Shown: piece by piece, positions 6,430-9,400 of the stretch | Layout of the letters: each line of letters opens with the position of its first letter | Position numbering within the stretch: position 1 is the stretch's first letter | NCBI GenBank assembly: GCA_937916025.1 | Contig: CALGGX010000430.1 | Span: 1 to 9,400 of the forward strand | Length of the DNA stretch: 9,400 bases | From: an uncultured Selenomonadales bacterium | GTDB taxonomy: Bacteria; Bacillota_C; Negativicutes; Selenomonadales; Selenomonadaceae | Direction: 5' to 3' | Position numbers and translations under genes: made by a program | The notes under the pieces: model-generated | Database searches by the model: none | What the model was told of the DNA's origin: nothing | Seen by the model: only the letters and a program-made list of their open reading frames with translations

Positions 6430-7713
6430 ATGGACGGCAATCGGAACAATCGCTTGACTTTCGGCAACATGTTCGGCAGTATTTTTAAGCGACATCTTAC
6501 CGCCGAAGGCGCGCGAATTTTTATTGCGGGAACACCTGTAACAACTCCGCCGCCGGAACGCATGATCGATGAATGGAAACGCCCATGGCTGTTTACTCGG
6601 GTACTCGCCGTCGGAATTCTGTTCATGCTCCTCGCTTACATTGACGTTGCCGCCCTCGACAAGGTTTATCACGGCTACAGCTCAAGCACGTTTGTTCTGT
6701 TAAGCGTGGGTGCTCTGATCGTGCCGATGAGTATTCTGATCTTCTATTGGGAGATCAACATCCCGCGCGACATTCCGATATATCGGGTGTTGATGATATT
6801 CTTCATCGGCGGCATGCTGTCGATAATGTTGTTGCTTTTCCTCGGGCATTATTCAATCACGGAAGGCAGGGCGTATCTTGCGCCGTTGACAGAAGAACCG
6901 GCGAAAATCATTGCGGCGGCACTCTTCATTCGGATATACAACCCGCGATACATCTTCGGCGGTTTGTTGATCGGAGCGGCAGTCGGCGCAGGCTTTGCGT
7001 CATTTGAAACCGTGAAATACGATTTCGATTACGGCTTTGTTGCTTTGTTGCAACGCAGTTTGTTGGCAATCGGAGGGCATATCGGTTGGTGTGCAATCGA
7101 AAGCGGCGCGCTCGTTCACGCCAAGGGCGGGGAACATTTAAGCCGAAAGCATTTTTTGAGTCCGAAATTCTTGCCGTACGTCGCCGCAACGATGCTGATG
7201 CATTTCGTTTGGAATTCGGATATTGAATTTCACCGACTGCAGTTTGGAGAAGTTTTGACGATTGATTTGAAACACATCGTGTTGTGTTGCGCTTCAATCG
7301 GATTGTCGTTTTTCTTAATCAGAAAAGCAATGGATCAAGTGCAGGAGATTTCGGATGCGGCTCAACGCGCGCAATTGATTCAACGCCCGGAAAAAATTTT
7401 TCCGCCGTCGCAAATACCGAGGTTGATTGCTTTGTCCGGTGCATTGCGCGGCGCGGAATTTTTGTTGGAAAGAAAAATTACCATCGGACGCGATCCGAAG
7501 GTTTGCAATATCGTATTTCCGCCGAATACTCCGAATGTCAGCAGAAAACATTGCGTTTTGGAAATGCGCGCGGACGGAGTTTATATCATGGATGTCGGCT
7601 CGAGCTTCGGAACTTTTTGGCAGTCCGGAATTCGATTGCCCGTCAACGAATGGATCAAAGTACGGGAGAATTTTTATCTCGGAACGCGCGAGACTATGTT
7701 CTCTGTTCAATGA
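6430..7713 (+). CDS. PrsW-family intramembrane protease fused to a C-terminal FHA domain
   Basis: This 427-residue membrane protein is the last gene of the operon, 1 nt after the phosphatase stop, with GGAGG 7 nt before the ATG. A soluble N-terminus (1-52) contains a Thr-rich patch (AGTPVTTPP, 33-41). About eight hydrophobic segments follow (roughly 53-298), with the PrsW signature residues EEPAK at 155-159, GFASFE at 188-193, H217 (GGHIGW) and H258 (MHFVWN). PrsW of Bacillus cuts the anti-sigma factor RsiW inside or next to the membrane. A cytosolic linker leads to an FHA domain (about 332-427) with GRD at 353-355, SRKH at 371-374 and SSFGT at 391-395. I infer a protease whose activity, partner or substrate is set by phosphothreonine binding. 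No sigma or anti-sigma gene is in the window, so the substrate is unknown. The last 20 bp overlap the convergent phosphoesterase gene. Confidence 0.85.
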   Translation: MDGNRNNRLTFGNMFGSIFKRHLTAEGARIFIAGTPVTTPPPERMIDEWKRPWLFTRVLAVGILFMLLAYIDVAALDKVYHGYSSSTFVLLSVGALIVPMSILIFYWEINIPRDIPIYRVLMIFFIGGMLSIMLLLFLGHYSITEGRAYLAPLTEEPAKIIAAALFIRIYNPRYIFGGLLIGAAVGAGFASFETVKYDFDYGFVALLQRSLLAIGGHIGWCAIESGALVHAKGGEHLSRKHFLSPKFLPYVAATMLMHFVWNSDIEFHRLQFGEVLTIDLKHIVLCCASIGLSFFLIRKAMDQVQEISDAAQRAQLIQRPEKIFPPSQIPRLIALSGALRGAEFLLERKITIGRDPKVCNIVFPPNTPNVSRKHCVLEMRADGVYIMDVGSSFGTFWQSGIRLPVNEWIKVRENFYLGTRETMFSVQ

Positions 7714-8944
7714 CGACGTGATCGATCCGGGTTCCGTCCGGCAGAAAACAGCAAACTTCAATCGATGTGTTGTCGACTTCGAGCGTCAAAAAATTGTCCG
7801 TCTCCGGTTGCGGAGCAATCACTTCGTCGAGCGCGTGATCGATCCACAGCCCGGGGTATCGGACGTCGCCGGCAATTCCCGTCAAGATGTACACCGCTCC
7901 GCGCGGCGACTTCTCGAAATTGAAAATGCGTCCGCGATTGCGATATGTATGCAAATGCCCCGTCAATACCAGATCAATCCCGAGCTCGTCAAACAGCGGC
8001 ATGAATTCCAAACCTTCCGGCGAAAAGCCTTCCTGCCGCTCCGGACGCCCGTTGATCCGATATTGCAACACATCCCGATGCATCAATACAATCTTCCATT
8101 TCCGATTGTTTGACTCCGAATCTCGACGGAGCCAATTTTTTTGCTCGTCAATCAAACCGTCAAACGGCTCGGTATTCAGCACCATGAAATGCGCGCCGTT
8201 CCAATCAAACGAGTAGTAATACCGATTGAATTCCGAACTGCCGTTCGTCGGCACATCGAAGTAATTCAAATATGCGATCGGCTCTCGAACTTCCCATTGC
8301 CGACTGTATGTCTCGTGATTGCCCATCACCGGCACGAACGGCATTGCTTTAATGAAAGGCACGCCGTCAAACCACGCCTTCCATTGCGTCCAATCTTCGC
8401 CGTTGTCGACAATGTCTCCGAGATTGACAAAAAACTCCGCGTCGGGATTTTTTGCAATCGCCGATTTCGCGACCGCCGCCCATACATCGTAATTCGCGCA
8501 TTGACTGTCGGGAAATATCAATGCCTTGAATTTCGAGCCGCGCGGAGTTTCCAATGAGTACCAATCGGTTTTTCGATTGCCGTCCGCCGCGCGGTATCTA
8601 TATTCAACTCCGGCGTCGAGTCCTTCAATCAACGCACTGTATTGCCGATTGAGCTCGCCGTCATCGGTGAAAGTGCAATCGACGGCTGGAAATTGTTTGA
8701 TCTCTTCGTCGAGTTTCAATTCAACTTTCGGCGATTGAAGCGGCTCGTCCGATTGAAACATGATGCGCCGCGTCGTCGACGGATCGGACGTGATCAATTG
8801 CCGAAGATGTTTCACGTCGAGCGGCTCGAAGCTTTCCGTGACTTCATTATGAATATTTTCGCCGCGCGGAATTTTTTCTCCGCATCCCGTGATCAAAAAA
8901 ATGCCGCCGCCGATCATTGCCGTCAAAAATTCCCGCCTGTTCAA
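7694..8944 (-). CDS. Tat-exported, probably lipid-anchored metallophosphoesterase (purple acid phosphatase-like)
   Basis: This 416-residue calcineurin-like phosphoesterase probably acts outside the cytoplasm. The N-terminus carries a twin-arginine-like motif (NRREFL, 2-7), a hydrophobic stretch and a lipobox LITGC (C21). Residues 40-135 resemble the beta-sandwich that precedes the catalytic domain in purple acid phosphatases. Catalytic motifs are D146 (DSQ), GD 176-177, GNHE 208-211, H289 and GHLH 329-332. The first motif is D-x-Q rather than D-x-H, and the Tyr of the classical purple acid phosphatase GDxxY motif is absent, so this is a relative rather than a canonical member. Substrate is unknown. 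The gene overlaps the upstream gene by 4 nt (TTGA), and its 3' end overlaps the PrsW-FHA gene by 20 bp with no terminator between them. Confidence 0.88.
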   Translation of the reverse strand: MNRREFLTAMIGGGIFLITGCGEKIPRGENIHNEVTESFEPLDVKHLRQLITSDPSTTRRIMFQSDEPLQSPKVELKLDEEIKQFPAVDCTFTDDGELNRQYSALIEGLDAGVEYRYRAADGNRKTDWYSLETPRGSKFKALIFPDSQCANYDVWAAVAKSAIAKNPDAEFFVNLGDIVDNGEDWTQWKAWFDGVPFIKAMPFVPVMGNHETYSRQWEVREPIAYLNYFDVPTNGSSEFNRYYYSFDWNGAHFMVLNTEPFDGLIDEQKNWLRRDSESNNRKWKIVLMHRDVLQYRINGRPERQEGFSPEGLEFMPLFDELGIDLVLTGHLHTYRNRGRIFNFEKSPRGAVYILTGIAGDVRYPGLWIDHALDEVIAPQPETDNFLTLEVDNTSIEVCCFLPDGTRIDHVVIEQRT

Positions 8945-9400
8945 TCCGTTTCTCCTCCGTTAATCAAATGATATATCGTCCGCAATTCCGAAATCGGATT
9001 GAGCTCGCGAGTTTTTTTGTACCCGCGCTTCATTCGCCCGACGCCGTGTTTGACTTCAAGATAATAATACGCCTTGCGTTTGTAATCCTCGACGTTGCCG
9101 TGCTTTTCATCGTATTGCAGAGAGTTCTCGGCGTCAGCGCTCGTAAAGCCCATCAATATGTTCAAAGCCAACGTCCGCCCTTGCCGAGGCAAAAACGAGT
9201 CGTCCTCGATGTTCAGCGGGCGCAACTCGAAATGATCCGCAATCGGAACAAACACCATCAACAGCGGAAACTTACGCACGCCGTTAATCATTATCGCCTC
9301 GCCGCCCGACGGCATCGCCACCGGATAATTCCCGTCCGGCAACTCGATCAATTGCCCGCCGTCGTCGATGTAACTCAACGCGCGGCTCGGGTTGATCTCT
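8941..9400 (-). CDS. 3' part of an unrecognised gene, running off the right edge
   Basis: The frame is open from the window edge to a TGA at 8943-8941, giving at least 152 residues; the true start lies outside the window (an internal TTG at 9378 has no support). The visible part is hydrophilic with no membrane segment. It contains a glycine-rich turn region (PDGNYPVAMPSGGEAIMING) and ends with a basic segment (RMKRGYKKTRE) followed by ELRTIYHLINGGETD. No domain is recognised. It overlaps the phosphoesterase start by 4 nt (TTGA), so the two are very likely co-transcribed and translationally coupled, which makes a shared process plausible. Confidence 0.7.
   Translation of the reverse strand, partial: EINPSRALSYIDDGGQLIELPDGNYPVAMPSGGEAIMINGVRKFPLLMVFVPIADHFELRPLNIEDDSFLPRQGRTLALNILMGFTSADAENSLQYDEKHGNVEDYKRKAYYYLEVKHGVGRMKRGYKKTRELNPISELRTIYHLINGGETD
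8952..8958 (-). promoter_or_regulatory. Ribosome binding site that fixes a TTG start
   Basis: GGAGGAG on the minus strand ends 7 nt before the TTG at 8944-8942. The next in-frame ATG is residue 10 and would remove the twin-arginine motif, so the TTG start is strongly favoured. Confidence 0.75.

Noticed and set aside
5718..6626. 302-codon minus-strand frame across the phosphatase and PrsW genes
   Set aside because: It is antisense to two genes with intact catalytic motifs, and its product has no recognisable domain; it follows from codon bias of the plus-strand genes.
1..9400. CRISPR array, tRNA, rRNA or complete insertion sequence
   Set aside because: I saw no regularly spaced direct repeats, no cloverleaf-like or rRNA-like segments, and only a fragment of a transposase gene.

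Overview
The window looks chromosomal and most likely comes from a diderm Firmicute of the Negativicutes (Selenomonas-type). The main clue is the protein encoded at 502-1872: a signal peptide, one S-layer-homology (SLH) domain, a short coiled coil and a beta-barrel ending in an aromatic residue. This is the OmpM/Mep45 architecture by which these bacteria tie the outer membrane to the cell wall. Zinc-ribbon/FHA/kinase proteins of a clostridial type, in a genome of balanced base composition, fit the same assignment. The genus is inference.

Layout. 1-264 (minus) holds a 50-codon remnant of an IS200/IS605 TnpB gene, cut by an in-frame TGA; the joined sequence to its left is unidentified. 265-501 is non-coding, with two promoter-like sites facing each other and the terminator of the porin gene. 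502-1872 (minus) is the SLH porin. Its promoter lies at 1998-2026, and its leader contains a possible 28-codon upstream ORF whose TGA overlaps the porin ATG. 2098-2126 is a promoter diverging from the porin, and it drives NAD kinase (2161-3057), which ends in a good terminator.

3156-7713 is a four-gene operon behind a near-consensus promoter. It encodes a membrane Ser/Thr kinase with two zinc ribbons and an extracytoplasmic domain, a zinc-ribbon/FHA adaptor, a membrane PP2C phosphatase, and a PrsW-type intramembrane protease fused to a C-terminal FHA domain. Spacings are 25 nt, a 4-nt ATGA overlap, and 1 nt. Taken together this reads as a complete reversible phosphothreonine circuit (writer, reader, eraser) whose likely output is an intramembrane protease carrying its own phosphothreonine reader. 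This is the most interesting content of the window.

7694-9400 (minus) is convergent with that operon and overlaps its last gene by 20 bp. It holds a TTG-started, Tat/lipobox-type metallophosphoesterase, preceded by the 3' part of an unrecognised gene that runs off the right edge. The two are coupled by a 4-nt TTGA overlap. No rRNA, tRNA, CRISPR array or intact transposon was seen.
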